A stretch of 64,000 bases of DNA from assembly GCA_030247675.1 (NCBI GenBank), contig JAOTRX010000002.1, forward strand, positions 1,240,001 through 1,304,000, written 5' to 3'. Both the position numbers and the translations under genes were made by a program. This document shows, piece by piece, positions 49,437 through 59,067 of the stretch (its first letter is position 1; each line of letters opens with the position of its first letter). This DNA comes from Desulforhopalus sp. (GTDB taxonomy: Bacteria; Desulfobacterota; Desulfobulbia; Desulfobulbales; Desulfocapsaceae). The notes beneath the pieces were generated by a model that made no database searches, was not told where the DNA came from, and saw nothing but the letters and a program-made list of their open reading frames with translations.

Positions 49437-52106
49437 ATGAATATGAAAGAAGAAAAACTGTTGAGTAAGGGCTACGAGTTTGCTGAAGTTGAAGAAAAAT
49501 GGCTTGATCGCTGGCGACAGTCCGGTTGTTTTACTGCCGGCATGGACTCTCAGAAGCCCTCGTTTTCAATAGTAATTCCACCGCCTAACGTTACCGGTGT
49601 CCTGCACGTCGGCCATGCCCTGAACAATACCCTACAGGATATTCTTACCCGCTATCACCGCATGGCCGGCTATAACACCCTGTGGGTGCCGGGGACGGAC
49701 CATGCCGGGATTGCCACCCAAAACGTCGTTGAACGGCAGCTTGCCGCCGAAGGCAAGACCCGCGATGACCTCGGCCGAGACGCTTTTATCGACAGGGTTT
49801 GGGCCTGGCGCGGCGAAAAGGGTGGGACGATAATCAACCAACTGCAGAAACTGGGTGCCTCTTGTGACTGGCGGCGGGAACGTTTTACCATGGACGAGGG
49901 GCTGTCGAAGGCCGTTCGTGAGGTTTTTGTCAGGCTGTATAAGGAAGGTTTGATTTATAAGGGCGACTATATCGTCAATTGGTGCCCCCGTTGCCTCACC
50001 GCCCTGGCCGACGACGAGGTCGATCACGAAGATACCGATGGCAAACTGTATCATATACGCTATCCCTATGCCGATGGCTCCGGCCATGTCGTCGTCGCCA
50101 CCACCAGGCCGGAGACGATGCTTGGTGATACCGGTGTGGCGGTGCATCCAGAAGATACGCGGTATACCCATCTGGCTGATATCGGTATCCGCTTGCCACT
50201 CACCGGCCGGATTATTCCGGTGGTGCTCGATGCCCATGTCGACCGGGAATTCGGCACCGGTGCTTTGAAGGTCACGCCGTCCCATGACCGCAACGACTAT
50301 GAAATTGGCCTGCGCCATTCCCTGCCGCGCTTGAAGGTCATGGATGATAAGGGCGTGATGAATGCCGCCGCCGGGGAGTATGCCGGTCTTGATCGTTTCG
50401 CCTGCCGCAAAAAAATTGTCGAGGATCTAGAGAATCAGGGCTTTCTTGAGAAAATCGAAGAGTACAGCCACGCCGTCGGCCATTGCTACCGCTGTAAAAC
50501 GGTCAGCGAGCCGACCACCTCGGTGCAGTGGTTCGTGGCGGTTCGGCCGCTTGCCGACAAGGCGGTGGCCGCGGTTCGCGACGGCCGCATCAATATCTAT
50601 CCAAAGACCTGGTACAATACCTTCTATAGCTGGATGGATAACATCCGCGACTGGTGCATCTCCCGGCAGATCTGGTGGGGACATCGCATACCGGCCTGGA
50701 CCTGCAGCGACTGCGGCGAATTGATTGTCGCCTCGGAAGATCCGGCCGCCTGCCCGAAATGCGGGTCGCTTGCCATCGTCCGGGAAACGGATGTCCTCGA
50801 CACCTGGTTTTCCTCGGCGCTGTGGCCGTTCTCGACCATGGGCTGGCCCGATAAAACCAGGGAACTGGAATTGTTTTATCCCACCTCAGTACTCATTACC
50901 AGTTTTGACATCCTCTTCTTCTGGGTCGCCAGGATGATGATGATGGGGCTGCATTTCATGGATGAGGTGCCGTTTAAGGATGTCTATCTGCATGCCCTGG
51001 TGCGGGATAAACACGGCAAGAAGATGTCCAAGTCGACCGGCAATGTTATCGATCCTCTGGTGGTTATGAAGGAATACGGAACCGACGCCATGCGTTTCAC
51101 CCTTACCGCCTTTGCCGCCCAGGGCAGGGAGATCAGGCTTGATGAAGAACGTATCGAAGGCTACCGGCATTTTATCAATAAGATTTGGAATGCCGCCCGC
51201 TTTGCCCTGATGCACGTGGCCGACTGCCCGGCATCGGTAAAAGAAGTGGCCGAAGCCCCGCAGGAGTTGCCTTTGGTCCATCAGTGGATTCTCAGCCGTA
51301 CCGCGGCGGTGATCGATGAAGTCAGGCAGGGGCTCGATGAGTACCGCTTTAATGATGTTGCCTCGGCAATATACCAGTTTATCTGGCGGGAATTCTGCGA
51401 CTGGTACCTGGAATGGATCAAAGCCGATCTGTTTAGCGACGATATCCGCGCCAAAGGCCAGGCGCATGGGGTTTTGCTCGTTGTCCTCGAAACCATTCTC
51501 AAGCTGATCCATCCCCTTACCCCCTTTGTGTCGGAGGAAATCTGGTCTGTTCTCCCTGGCGACCGGCCTTTGCTGGCGACATCCGACTTCCCGAAAAAAC
51601 GTGACGACTGGAAAAATCCGGAAGCGGTCGAGAAGATGGAACTGCTGATGGCGGTCATTACCGGTATCAGGAATATCCGTTCCGAGGCAGAGGTTCATCC
51701 GTCAGCAAAGATCGAGGCGTATGTCGTCTGTAGCGACGTGAAGAAGGCGGCATTTCTTACCGCCTCCACCGCAGCTATACGTGATATGACCAGGTTGAGT
51801 GCCTTTACGGTAGGTGCGAAGATCGACAAACCTGACGACGCTGCAACCTATATCTGTAATGATCTTGAGATATTCGTACCGCTGAAGGGACTGGTTGATG
51901 TCGCCGGAGAACTGGCCAAATTAAAGCGGGAGCGAGAAAAAGTCGAGGTGAAACTGGCCCAGGTCAACGGCAAGCTGACCAACGAGAAATTTCTCGCCAA
52001 TGCCAAGGCTGAGGTGGTCGCCAAAGAACAGGAAAAGAAGGCTCAGCTGGATGCGACGATCGCCAAAATGGTCGAAGCGGAAGAGCGTCTGCGAAAATTG
52101 GCATAG
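49437..52106 (+). CDS. valS: Valine-tRNA ligase
   Basis: An 889-residue class I synthetase charging tRNA-Val. The HIGH-type motif is HVGHALN (57-63), KMSKS is in GKKMSKSTGNV, and the editing domain has TTRPETMLGDTG. A zinc-like pair lies in the connective region (CSDCGEL...CPKCGS), and the C-terminal coiled-coil arm (KLKREREKVEVKLAQVNGKL) is present. Length and order match bacterial ValRS. nadC follows 12 bases later, so both are likely in one operon. Confidence 0.97.
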   Translation: MNMKEEKLLSKGYEFAEVEEKWLDRWRQSGCFTAGMDSQKPSFSIVIPPPNVTGVLHVGHALNNTLQDILTRYHRMAGYNTLWVPGTDHAGIATQNVVERQLAAEGKTRDDLGRDAFIDRVWAWRGEKGGTIINQLQKLGASCDWRRERFTMDEGLSKAVREVFVRLYKEGLIYKGDYIVNWCPRCLTALADDEVDHEDTDGKLYHIRYPYADGSGHVVVATTRPETMLGDTGVAVHPEDTRYTHLADIGIRLPLTGRIIPVVLDAHVDREFGTGALKVTPSHDRNDYEIGLRHSLPRLKVMDDKGVMNAAAGEYAGLDRFACRKKIVEDLENQGFLEKIEEYSHAVGHCYRCKTVSEPTTSVQWFVAVRPLADKAVAAVRDGRINIYPKTWYNTFYSWMDNIRDWCISRQIWWGHRIPAWTCSDCGELIVASEDPAACPKCGSLAIVRETDVLDTWFSSALWPFSTMGWPDKTRELELFYPTSVLITSFDILFFWVARMMMMGLHFMDEVPFKDVYLHALVRDKHGKKMSKSTGNVIDPLVVMKEYGTDAMRFTLTAFAAQGREIRLDEERIEGYRHFINKIWNAARFALMHVADCPASVKEVAEAPQELPLVHQWILSRTAAVIDEVRQGLDEYRFNDVASAIYQFIWREFCDWYLEWIKADLFSDDIRAKGQAHGVLLVVLETILKLIHPLTPFVSEEIWSVLPGDRPLLATSDFPKKRDDWKNPEAVEKMELLMAVITGIRNIRSEAEVHPSAKIEAYVVCSDVKKAAFLTASTAAIRDMTRLSAFTVGAKIDKPDDAATYICNDLEIFVPLKGLVDVAGELAKLKREREKVEVKLAQVNGKLTNEKFLANAKAEVVAKEQEKKAQLDATIAKMVEAEERLRKLA

Positions 52107-52118
52107 GCAGGACTGACT

Positions 52119-52955
52119 ATGGATAAAAATCTCCTGCATGACATGATTGCTGCTTTTCTCCGTGAGGATGTCGGGCGCGGTGATCTCACCAGCGAGTCCA
52201 TTTTTCCGGGCAATCAGACCGGCAGCGCCTGTCTGGTCGCCCGGGAGAAATTTGTTGTCTGTGGCGCCGAGCAGGTAGCGGCGGAGGTGTTCAAGGTCCA
52301 GAATCCGGCGATTACTACCATCGCGCCTCTGGCCGACGGCACTCGGACCGACCGGAATATGGTGCTGTTGACGGTGAGCGGTCCGGTGGTTGATCTGCTC
52401 AAAGCCGAGCGGGTGGCGCTCAATCTTCTGCAGCGTCTTTCCGGGATCGCCACCCTCACCGCTTCTTTTGTCGCCAAGGTTAAAGACTACCCGGTACGGA
52501 TAACCGATACTCGAAAGACTACACCAGGCCTCCGTGTTCTGGAAAAATATGCAGTTCGCGTCGGCGGAGGCGCCAATCACCGTTTCAATCTGGCCGACGG
52601 CGTACTGATCAAGGACAATCATATTGCCGCCTGTGGATCGATCAAGGATGCGGTATCCAGGGTGCGAGTGCAGATCCCGCATACCATCCGAATCGAGGTG
52701 GAAACCGATACCTTGCAGCAGGTGGAAGAGTGCCTGGAATGCGGTGTGGATATCATTATGCTTGACAATATGAGCCCGGAAACGATGGCACAGGCTGTTC
52801 GGACCATAGGTGGCCGCGCCCTGGTGGAGGCTTCCGGGGGAGTGAGTCTTGAGACCGTTGAGGCGATTGCCGGGAGCGGTGTGGATATCATTTCGATTGG
52901 TGCCTTAACCCACTCGGCACCATCCTGTGACATAGGGATGGATTGGTCTTTTTAG
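52119..52955 (+). CDS. nadC: Nicotinate-nucleotide pyrophosphorylase (carboxylating)
   Basis: A 278-residue quinolinate phosphoribosyltransferase, forming nicotinate mononucleotide from quinolinate and PRPP in de novo NAD synthesis. Motifs: EDVGRGDLTS, ERVALNLLQRLSGIAT, TRKTTPGLR, KYAVRVGGGANHRFNLADG, KDNH and EASGGV with the phosphate-binding ISIGALTHSA end. It is 12 bases downstream of valS. Confidence 0.96.
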   Translation: MDKNLLHDMIAAFLREDVGRGDLTSESIFPGNQTGSACLVAREKFVVCGAEQVAAEVFKVQNPAITTIAPLADGTRTDRNMVLLTVSGPVVDLLKAERVALNLLQRLSGIATLTASFVAKVKDYPVRITDTRKTTPGLRVLEKYAVRVGGGANHRFNLADGVLIKDNHIAACGSIKDAVSRVRVQIPHTIRIEVETDTLQQVEECLECGVDIIMLDNMSPETMAQAVRTIGGRALVEASGGVSLETVEAIAGSGVDIISIGALTHSAPSCDIGMDWSF

Positions 52956-53251
52956 TGACTTGCAAAGACGTTTCGTAAATAAAAACAAGAACAATACTCT
53001 GCGAAAGGCACTTGGGCCACTTCGTTAGGCGGCAGAACCCATGAAATTCATTGTCCGTGTTCAATGAGATTTTTCCAAGGCACTCATGTTGTTTCTTTGG
53101 TGGCTGGAAACTTGATGTTGATACACGGAGTTAAGTCTAGATTTTAGCGAATATTCCTTGATTTGTTAGATTGAAATATGCGATACTCGTGGTGTATTGG
53201 AATATCTTTGGCAAATCCTAACAAGTAGTTCTTATAAAGAGGTACCAGCCC

Positions 53252-54031
53252 ATGCGTTGCCCAAAATGCGGATACATATCCTTTGATCACATGGAAATAT
53301 GCCTGAAATGCAAGAAAGATATCAAGGCGGTATCGGATAACCTGCATGGCACCGTTTTTAATGTTGCAGCCCCTTCCTTCCTGCAAATAAATAAGCGAGA
53401 AGCTGAGCCGGAGGTTAATGATGCATTTTCCGGCAGGACAACTGAAGATGATGATTTTGTCGATGAGGATCTCGAGGTTTTAGTTGAAGATGAGGTGATG
53501 ATTGACGATCAAGGCAATGAGGAGATCGGGACTGGGGATAGCGATTTTTCTGAAAGCGATGACTTGGAGAACCGGGAGATTGAGATGGATCTCAGCCAGT
53601 TCGAGGATGCCGAGGAACCTGAAATGCCGGCTGCTGCCGCTGTAAAGTCTGGAGATAAACCAGAGGAGCAGACCTTTTCACTGGAGTTACCAGCTGAACT
53701 TGCCGATATTTCTGATCTGGCTCCTCCGGCCCGGGAGACGGGGGGCGACAAGAAGGCGGAGGTGAAGACACCGGCGAAGAAAGAGGCGGTGAGTTCTGGG
53801 GCTAACGATTTGGATTTTGATCTGGGACTAGGAGATCTTGGGATTGAACCTGCTGCCATGGAGACCGAAGAAGAAATGGTCCTGTCTCTTGATGATATCG
53901 ATTTTTCCGAGACACCAGCGCCGAAGAAAAGTAGTGCTAAGCCAACCGCCAAACAAGGTGGAACGGATATGGATGAGGATTTGAATTTCGATCTTGATCT
54001 TGGCGGCTTGTCGATTCACAAAGACGGTTAA
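53252..54031 (+). CDS. Zinc-ribbon protein with long acidic disordered tail
   Basis: A 259-residue protein. Cys3, Cys6, Cys17, Cys20 form an N-terminal zinc ribbon (MRCPKCGYISFDHMEICLKC). The rest is strongly acidic and rich in Asp, Glu, Ala and Lys, with repeated DLDFDLGLGDLG-like segments at the end. Probably disordered with short binding motifs. Similar proteins occur near tRNA genes in this group, but I cannot name a function. Confidence 0.75.
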   Translation: MRCPKCGYISFDHMEICLKCKKDIKAVSDNLHGTVFNVAAPSFLQINKREAEPEVNDAFSGRTTEDDDFVDEDLEVLVEDEVMIDDQGNEEIGTGDSDFSESDDLENREIEMDLSQFEDAEEPEMPAAAAVKSGDKPEEQTFSLELPAELADISDLAPPARETGGDKKAEVKTPAKKEAVSSGANDLDFDLGLGDLGIEPAAMETEEEMVLSLDDIDFSETPAPKKSSAKPTAKQGGTDMDEDLNFDLDLGGLSIHKDG

Positions 54032-54039
54032 CTGCATTG

Positions 54040-54185
54040 ATGAAAAGGCCTTTTCATTGCGAAGTTATTGATAAAGATGTCATAGCTGCCATTATCAAAA
54101 TGGGTATTGAGAAATGCCTGGAGGAGGGAGAAAAGGTGTTGACACCAAAATCGAAGTCGGGTAAATATGCCTCTCCAAAACAAAT

Positions 54186-54195
<10 letters not shown>
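54040..54195 (+). CDS. Possible 51-codon protein ending inside tRNA-Phe
   Basis: An ATG at 54040 opens a frame of 51 codons (MKRPFHCEVIDKDVIAAIIK...) that ends with TAG at 54193-54195, within the tRNA. Composition looks protein-like, including Cys7 and Cys26. No ribosome site is evident. It may be real, or a by-product of the promoter and tRNA. Confidence 0.35.
54139..54167 (+). promoter_or_regulatory. Promoter for tRNA-Phe
   Basis: TTGACA (54139-54144), 17-base spacer and TAAATA (54162-54167), about 18 bases before the tRNA 5' end. Good match to a housekeeping promoter; it lies inside the possible 51-codon frame. Confidence 0.65.
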
Positions 54196-54261
<66 letters not shown>

Positions 54262-54271
54262 GTACATTCAA

Positions 54272-54308
54272 GGGGTTGTGGTCTTCATTAAGACTGCAAC
54301 CCCTTTTT
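54272..54308 (+). terminator. Rho-independent terminator after tRNA-Phe
   Basis: GGGGTTGTGGTCTT (54272-54285) pairs with AAGACTGCAACCCC (54290-54303) over 14 bp with a CATT loop and two wobble pairs, followed by T5 (54304-54308) and another T-rich run. Confidence 0.92.
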
Positions 54309-54429
54309 GTTTTTGATTACAAAGGAACAAGGGTTGAACAACGGCTCCTGCTTTGGTACTACCATAGATTTTATTGATAAAGACCGACAAAGAACGTTTT
54401 TGCTGACTGTAGTGAAGGGAGAAGAAGAA

Positions 54430-55788
54430 ATGCAGTTTGGAGGTAACATTCTGGTGAAGATATTGCGCGAAAGGCCCTTGTATTTCTTGGATCGTCAGAG
54501 CTTTTTAAGGGAAAATAGAGGAGTGCTGTTGTTGGCGTTGGCTAGCCTCATTGTTGTTTTGCTCATCCGTTCCTGGGAAAATTTTTCCCATCCGGGCTTC
54601 TATGCCGAAGATGCAACATACTATTTTAAGCTTAATTATAACGCCGATTTTCTGTGGGAGAATATTTTTCGGAACCCCAACGGCTATTACAATATATTAA
54701 ATAATTTTGTTGCGCAATTACTGGGGGATATCGACATTCGTTGGCAAGCGGCGGCATACCAGTCAGTCGCCTTTATGACAACGGTGCTTACCACCTTAAT
54801 GTTTGCCCGCAGTGGGTTGATTAAGAATAAGATCTTGATATTTTTGACACCTTTTATCCTGGGTCTTTCCGGGTTCAATCATATTGTCTATTACCTGACA
54901 ATTACCTTTCAGATGTATGTGCTGGTTCTGACTCTTTTCGCAGTCCTGCTGTTGGATGAGACAGACTCTCCCATAAAAAATTTAATGCTGTTCCTCATCA
55001 TCCCTTTGCTCGTATGGTCCGGCCCTTATTCTGTCCTTGCCGTTCCCTTTGCGATAACGTTTATCGTGTTATTCCGCGGGAAAACATGGATTATGCTTTG
55101 GACACTTGTTGTGACGATAGCGTATGCCCTATCCACCACAGGATCAACAATTATGCTCGGAAATATTTTCGAAAAACAAATTCAAGTGCTTTGGGGTGAG
55201 GCCGTAATACGCGATATATTTCTGCTGGGTTTGCGGGAGCATGTGAATATCGAAAAGGTGATACTCCTCCTTGCCATTCTTGTCCCAGCAATATATGCCA
55301 TCCGTCGTGAGACCTTCCATTTGCGAATATTGGCACTGTTTATGGTGGTTATAATCAGTTCCATGGCACCAGTGCTGCTTAGCAAAAAGATTATTATGTA
55401 CGGTTCAATATACCCTTGTCACCTTTTGCTGGGGAAATTTTTCTGGATTTTATCGGTGCTTATAATCGTTGACAGATTGGTTAAGGTCATTCCTGAAAAA
55501 TTCACTCAGATTTCGGTTTCAGCAGCAGCGTGTTGCATTGTGCTCTTTATCGTTGTTGATAATCTCAAACATGAATCGATGCGGAAAATTGATGTTCTTT
55601 ATAATATACCGGAGTTTTTACAGACCATCCATGAAACCGAGAAGCTGAAGCTTGAAGAAAAAGGAGAAATTGTTCGGATTATTGCTGATGGTGTTGGGAT
55701 ATTTGATCCAATCGTGCGTGTAGGCAGTCGTAATCCCGAAGCTAGATTGGTGAAAACGATATTCATTGAGCGAAAAACCAACCGGTAG
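54430..55788 (+). CDS. Polytopic membrane protein, GT-C glycosyltransferase-like
   Basis: A 452-residue membrane protein with about ten helices. Its first periplasmic loop has HPGFYAEDATYYF, the acidic pair of GT-C (GT39/GT83-like) glycosyltransferases. It resembles the larger protein at 29.3 kb in layout only. The start at 54430 follows GGGAGAAGAAGAA; an earlier frame start lies inside the terminator. The C-terminal about 70 residues are soluble. Possible role in glycosylating lipids or surface polymers; acceptor unknown. Monocistronic. Confidence 0.7.
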   Translation: MQFGGNILVKILRERPLYFLDRQSFLRENRGVLLLALASLIVVLLIRSWENFSHPGFYAEDATYYFKLNYNADFLWENIFRNPNGYYNILNNFVAQLLGDIDIRWQAAAYQSVAFMTTVLTTLMFARSGLIKNKILIFLTPFILGLSGFNHIVYYLTITFQMYVLVLTLFAVLLLDETDSPIKNLMLFLIIPLLVWSGPYSVLAVPFAITFIVLFRGKTWIMLWTLVVTIAYALSTTGSTIMLGNIFEKQIQVLWGEAVIRDIFLLGLREHVNIEKVILLLAILVPAIYAIRRETFHLRILALFMVVIISSMAPVLLSKKIIMYGSIYPCHLLLGKFFWILSVLIIVDRLVKVIPEKFTQISVSAAACCIVLFIVVDNLKHESMRKIDVLYNIPEFLQTIHETEKLKLEEKGEIVRIIADGVGIFDPIVRVGSRNPEARLVKTIFIERKTNR

Positions 55789-55848
55789 GCGTTTTTGCCG
55801 TGGGGCGCGCGGTGATTTACAACTTCAAACAAGCTGTTCAACAAAGCT

Positions 55849-58800
55849 CTAATTGTTGCTGTCCAGCACCTTCCTGGCAAGCTGGGCAATGCTCTTTTTG
55901 GTGAGTGGTTTCATGGCAAAACCCTTTATTCCAAATGAATATGTTTGCTCTTCGGTAACAATATTGCTGTAGCCGGTGCAGAGAATAATTGGCAAATTAG
56001 GGCGGATCTGTAACATGCGCCGAGAGAGATCAGTACCGGTCATGCCAGGCATGGTCTGGTCGGTGATTATGAGATCGAATGTGTCCGGCTGATTCTGAAA
56101 GGTGGTCAGGGCTTCAATACTGTTGGTTTTGGTAGTGACCCTATACCCAAGGCGCTCAAGCATCGCCTTACCCATCTCGACGAGTATAATTTCGTCGTCG
56201 ATGAGAAGAATGTGCTCCCTGCCACCAACTGCGATTAACTCAGCAGATTCATTTTCCTGTTGGCTCGAAGTATCTACGGTGGGCAAGGTAACCCGGAAAA
56301 CAGAGCCCCTTCCTGGCTGGCTTTCATAGCTGATCGATCCACCGTAGCTTTGTACTATGCCATGAACCGTGGCAAGTCCCATTCCGGTCCCTTTCCCGAC
56401 TTCCTTGGTAGTGAAATACGGATCGAATATCTTGTCTTGAACCTCTGGTGCAATTCCCATTCCGGTATCTTCTATGGACAACTCGAGGTAACTCCCTGGC
56501 CTCAGTTGAGATATGCTCGCGTTGCCGTGAGAAATTTCCTTCCTCTGCAGGGAGATGGTCAGCGTACCACCATCAATTTCCATGGCGTGGAATGCATTGG
56601 TGCAGAGGTTCATGACGATTCGATGGATCTGCGTCGGATCTGCCAGAATAACCCCGGCATCCGGGCAAATATCTTTTTTAATTTCGATGGTTGTGGGCAG
56701 TGAGGCACGCAGGAGCTTGATCGCTTCATTAATGATGACAGCTGGTTGCAAGGGGACTCTTTCGGTTTCTGCCTGCCGGCTGAAGGCAAGAATTTGCTTC
56801 ACCAGTTCTTTCGCTCTGGTTCCGGCCTTGAGAATTTGCTCAATATCCTTGGCAAGCTGAGATCCGGGCGGGCAATCATCTGCTGCCATTTCTGCATATC
56901 CCAGAATTGCTCCGAGGATATTGTTGAAATCATGAGCAATACCACCGGCAAGTGTGCCGATGGCCTCCATCTTTTGCGCTTGCTGCAGTTGGGCGGATAG
57001 TCGTTTCTTTTCCAGTTCGGCAAGATTTCGTTCTGTGATGTCGGTGCCTTGGGCGATTATCGCAATGGGGGCTTCGTTGTCTGACCCGAGAATAGTCGCG
57101 GAGTTCCACAGAACAGTTCGAACCGATCCGTCTATCTTCTGTATAGCTATTTCAATGTCCTTCCAGCGTTCACCCGCCAGTGTTTCCTCGATGAGGGCCA
57201 TAGATTTGACGACTTGCGCGCGGGGAAAGAGGATTTCAAGTGATTTCCCTAATACATCTGAGGCTGATCTTCCGGTTAGCTTCTCAAAGGCGTGGTTGAA
57301 CCGTGTGATTCTGAAGTGCATGTCCCAGACGATGATAGGTACATTGGCATAATTGATCAGATTTTCCAGGTATTCATTGGATTCCCGAAGTTTTTCTTCG
57401 GCTCGTTTGCGGTCGGTGATGTCTGAAATGATGCCATGCCAGAGGGTTCCACCATCTTCCATTGGTTGCGGTTGGGCCTGAGACCAGCGCCAGCGCAAAC
57501 CTTGGCGTGGCAGAAGGACCCTGAATTCGCAAAAGAAGGTCTCGAGTGTTCGTGCTGATTGGAAAATGGCTTCAGAAACACGCGCCCTGTCTTCTGGATG
57601 TAACCTTGAAAAAACAGGGCTTGCGTCTTCTCGAACCTCTTCCGGCTGCATTTCGTAGATATCATTGATTCCTGGGCTGGCGTAGGGAAAAGCGGAGCGT
57701 CCATCAGGGAATAAGCGGTATTGGTAGATAACGCCGGGAACCAGCCGGGCCAAATTGTTGAGAAGGTCGTGGCTTTCTGTTAGTTGTCTTTCAGCATGTT
57801 TCCGGGAGCTTATGTCGCTGATGGTCCCGACCATGCGTAGCGGTTTGCGTTTGATGTCCGATTCAACGGTCTTCCCCCGCAATGAAATCCATTTCCATTC
57901 ACCGGATTTCATCCTCATTCTCAGATCGACGGAGAAACCTTGTCCTGATTCTCTGTTGGTTTGCAGTTCTTCTTCACACCTTTTTATATCGTCAAGATGG
58001 ACAAGCTCCCGCCAGGATGAGTATGTGGCGGGGAATTCGTTAACCTCGTATCCGAGCATCTTATAATAAACGTCACTGAAGACCGCCTCCCCGCTCGGGA
58101 CGTGCCACTCCCACAATCCATCGTTTAACGCGGAAAAGGTCGTGGCATAATGGGCCTCGATTCGCCGTTTAGCCGCTTGCTCTCGTTTGCTGGCTTCGAT
58201 TTCCCGCAGCGCTTCTTCGGCTTTTTTCCGATCGGTGATATCGTGTATTATTGAATAGATCAGGTCCTTTTCCACAGATTGAATCGTATTAACAAATACT
58301 TCTACATCCCGAGTTGAACCATCGGCTCGGCCATGCTGGAATTCGTATCTGCCTCTTCCGGTTGAGAGGATATTTTCAGAAAAGTCTTGCAGTTTGTAAT
58401 CCGGTAGGCGGTTAATGTCTTGAATATGCATCTGTTTAAGCTGTTCTTTTGACCAACCATAAAAATCGATGGCGGCGTTGTTAGCATCAAGGATATCTCC
58501 GTTAATCGGATCTATGAGGAGTTTTACTGCAGAGCTGAGCTCAAACAGGTTGCGGAATTTTTCCTCACTCCTTGCGAGTGCCTGGTCACTGAGTTTGTGT
58601 TGCTCAGCGACCCAAAGGAGTTGGGAGTTTTTCTCCAGCAACTCTCGGGCCTGTGTTTCTAATTGCGATCGCAAAAAGAACATTTCTATATGAGTCTTAA
58701 CCCTTGCCAGCACCTCTTCTGGGATGAAAGGTTTGGTGACGTAATCGACACCACCTGAGGAAAATGCATGGAGTTTTTCTGACGTTTCGTTTAGAGCGCT

Positions 58801-59067
58801 GAGGAAAATTACCGGAACATTTTTTGAAAACACTTGCGATTTAAGGGTTTCGCAAACTGTATATCCGCTAATATCAGGTAGTTTGATGTCTAACAAGATC
58901 AGATCGGGTAGCTCAATCTGAATTGAGGTGAGGGCTTCTTTTCCTGTTTTTACGGCGCGAACTTTATACCCTCCTGCCGAAAGTATCTGTGACAAAAGCT
59001 GTAAACCGGCTATTTCATCGTCTACAATTAAGATCGTGCCAGCTGTTTTCTCTGCCATCGTCGTCAT
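55849..59067 (-). CDS. Hybrid sensor histidine kinase with two receiver domains and multiple PAS domains
   Basis: A 1072-residue cytoplasmic signalling protein. N-terminal receiver (Asp60), a coiled linker, four PAS-type sensor domains (about 165-690), a histidine kinase core with His712 (GGIAHDFNN) and an ATPase domain (about 790-925), and a C-terminal receiver (Asp1003). Several PAS domains end in the usual DIT(D)RKxAE linker. No transmembrane segment is seen, so it likely senses internal signals. Its start overlaps the stop of the second kinase (ATGA), so both are translated together. Output target not evident. Confidence 0.93.
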   Translation of the reverse strand: MTTMAEKTAGTILIVDDEIAGLQLLSQILSAGGYKVRAVKTGKEALTSIQIELPDLILLDIKLPDISGYTVCETLKSQVFSKNVPVIFLSALNETSEKLHAFSSGGVDYVTKPFIPEEVLARVKTHIEMFFLRSQLETQARELLEKNSQLLWVAEQHKLSDQALARSEEKFRNLFELSSAVKLLIDPINGDILDANNAAIDFYGWSKEQLKQMHIQDINRLPDYKLQDFSENILSTGRGRYEFQHGRADGSTRDVEVFVNTIQSVEKDLIYSIIHDITDRKKAEEALREIEASKREQAAKRRIEAHYATTFSALNDGLWEWHVPSGEAVFSDVYYKMLGYEVNEFPATYSSWRELVHLDDIKRCEEELQTNRESGQGFSVDLRMRMKSGEWKWISLRGKTVESDIKRKPLRMVGTISDISSRKHAERQLTESHDLLNNLARLVPGVIYQYRLFPDGRSAFPYASPGINDIYEMQPEEVREDASPVFSRLHPEDRARVSEAIFQSARTLETFFCEFRVLLPRQGLRWRWSQAQPQPMEDGGTLWHGIISDITDRKRAEEKLRESNEYLENLINYANVPIIVWDMHFRITRFNHAFEKLTGRSASDVLGKSLEILFPRAQVVKSMALIEETLAGERWKDIEIAIQKIDGSVRTVLWNSATILGSDNEAPIAIIAQGTDITERNLAELEKKRLSAQLQQAQKMEAIGTLAGGIAHDFNNILGAILGYAEMAADDCPPGSQLAKDIEQILKAGTRAKELVKQILAFSRQAETERVPLQPAVIINEAIKLLRASLPTTIEIKKDICPDAGVILADPTQIHRIVMNLCTNAFHAMEIDGGTLTISLQRKEISHGNASISQLRPGSYLELSIEDTGMGIAPEVQDKIFDPYFTTKEVGKGTGMGLATVHGIVQSYGGSISYESQPGRGSVFRVTLPTVDTSSQQENESAELIAVGGREHILLIDDEIILVEMGKAMLERLGYRVTTKTNSIEALTTFQNQPDTFDLIITDQTMPGMTGTDLSRRMLQIRPNLPIILCTGYSNIVTEEQTYSFGIKGFAMKPLTKKSIAQLARKVLDSNN

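Noticed and set aside
55815-55850. A possible twelfth repeat copy (CAAACAAGCTGTTCAACAAAGCTC)
   Set aside because: Only a short stretch matches and the flanks do not; could be chance.
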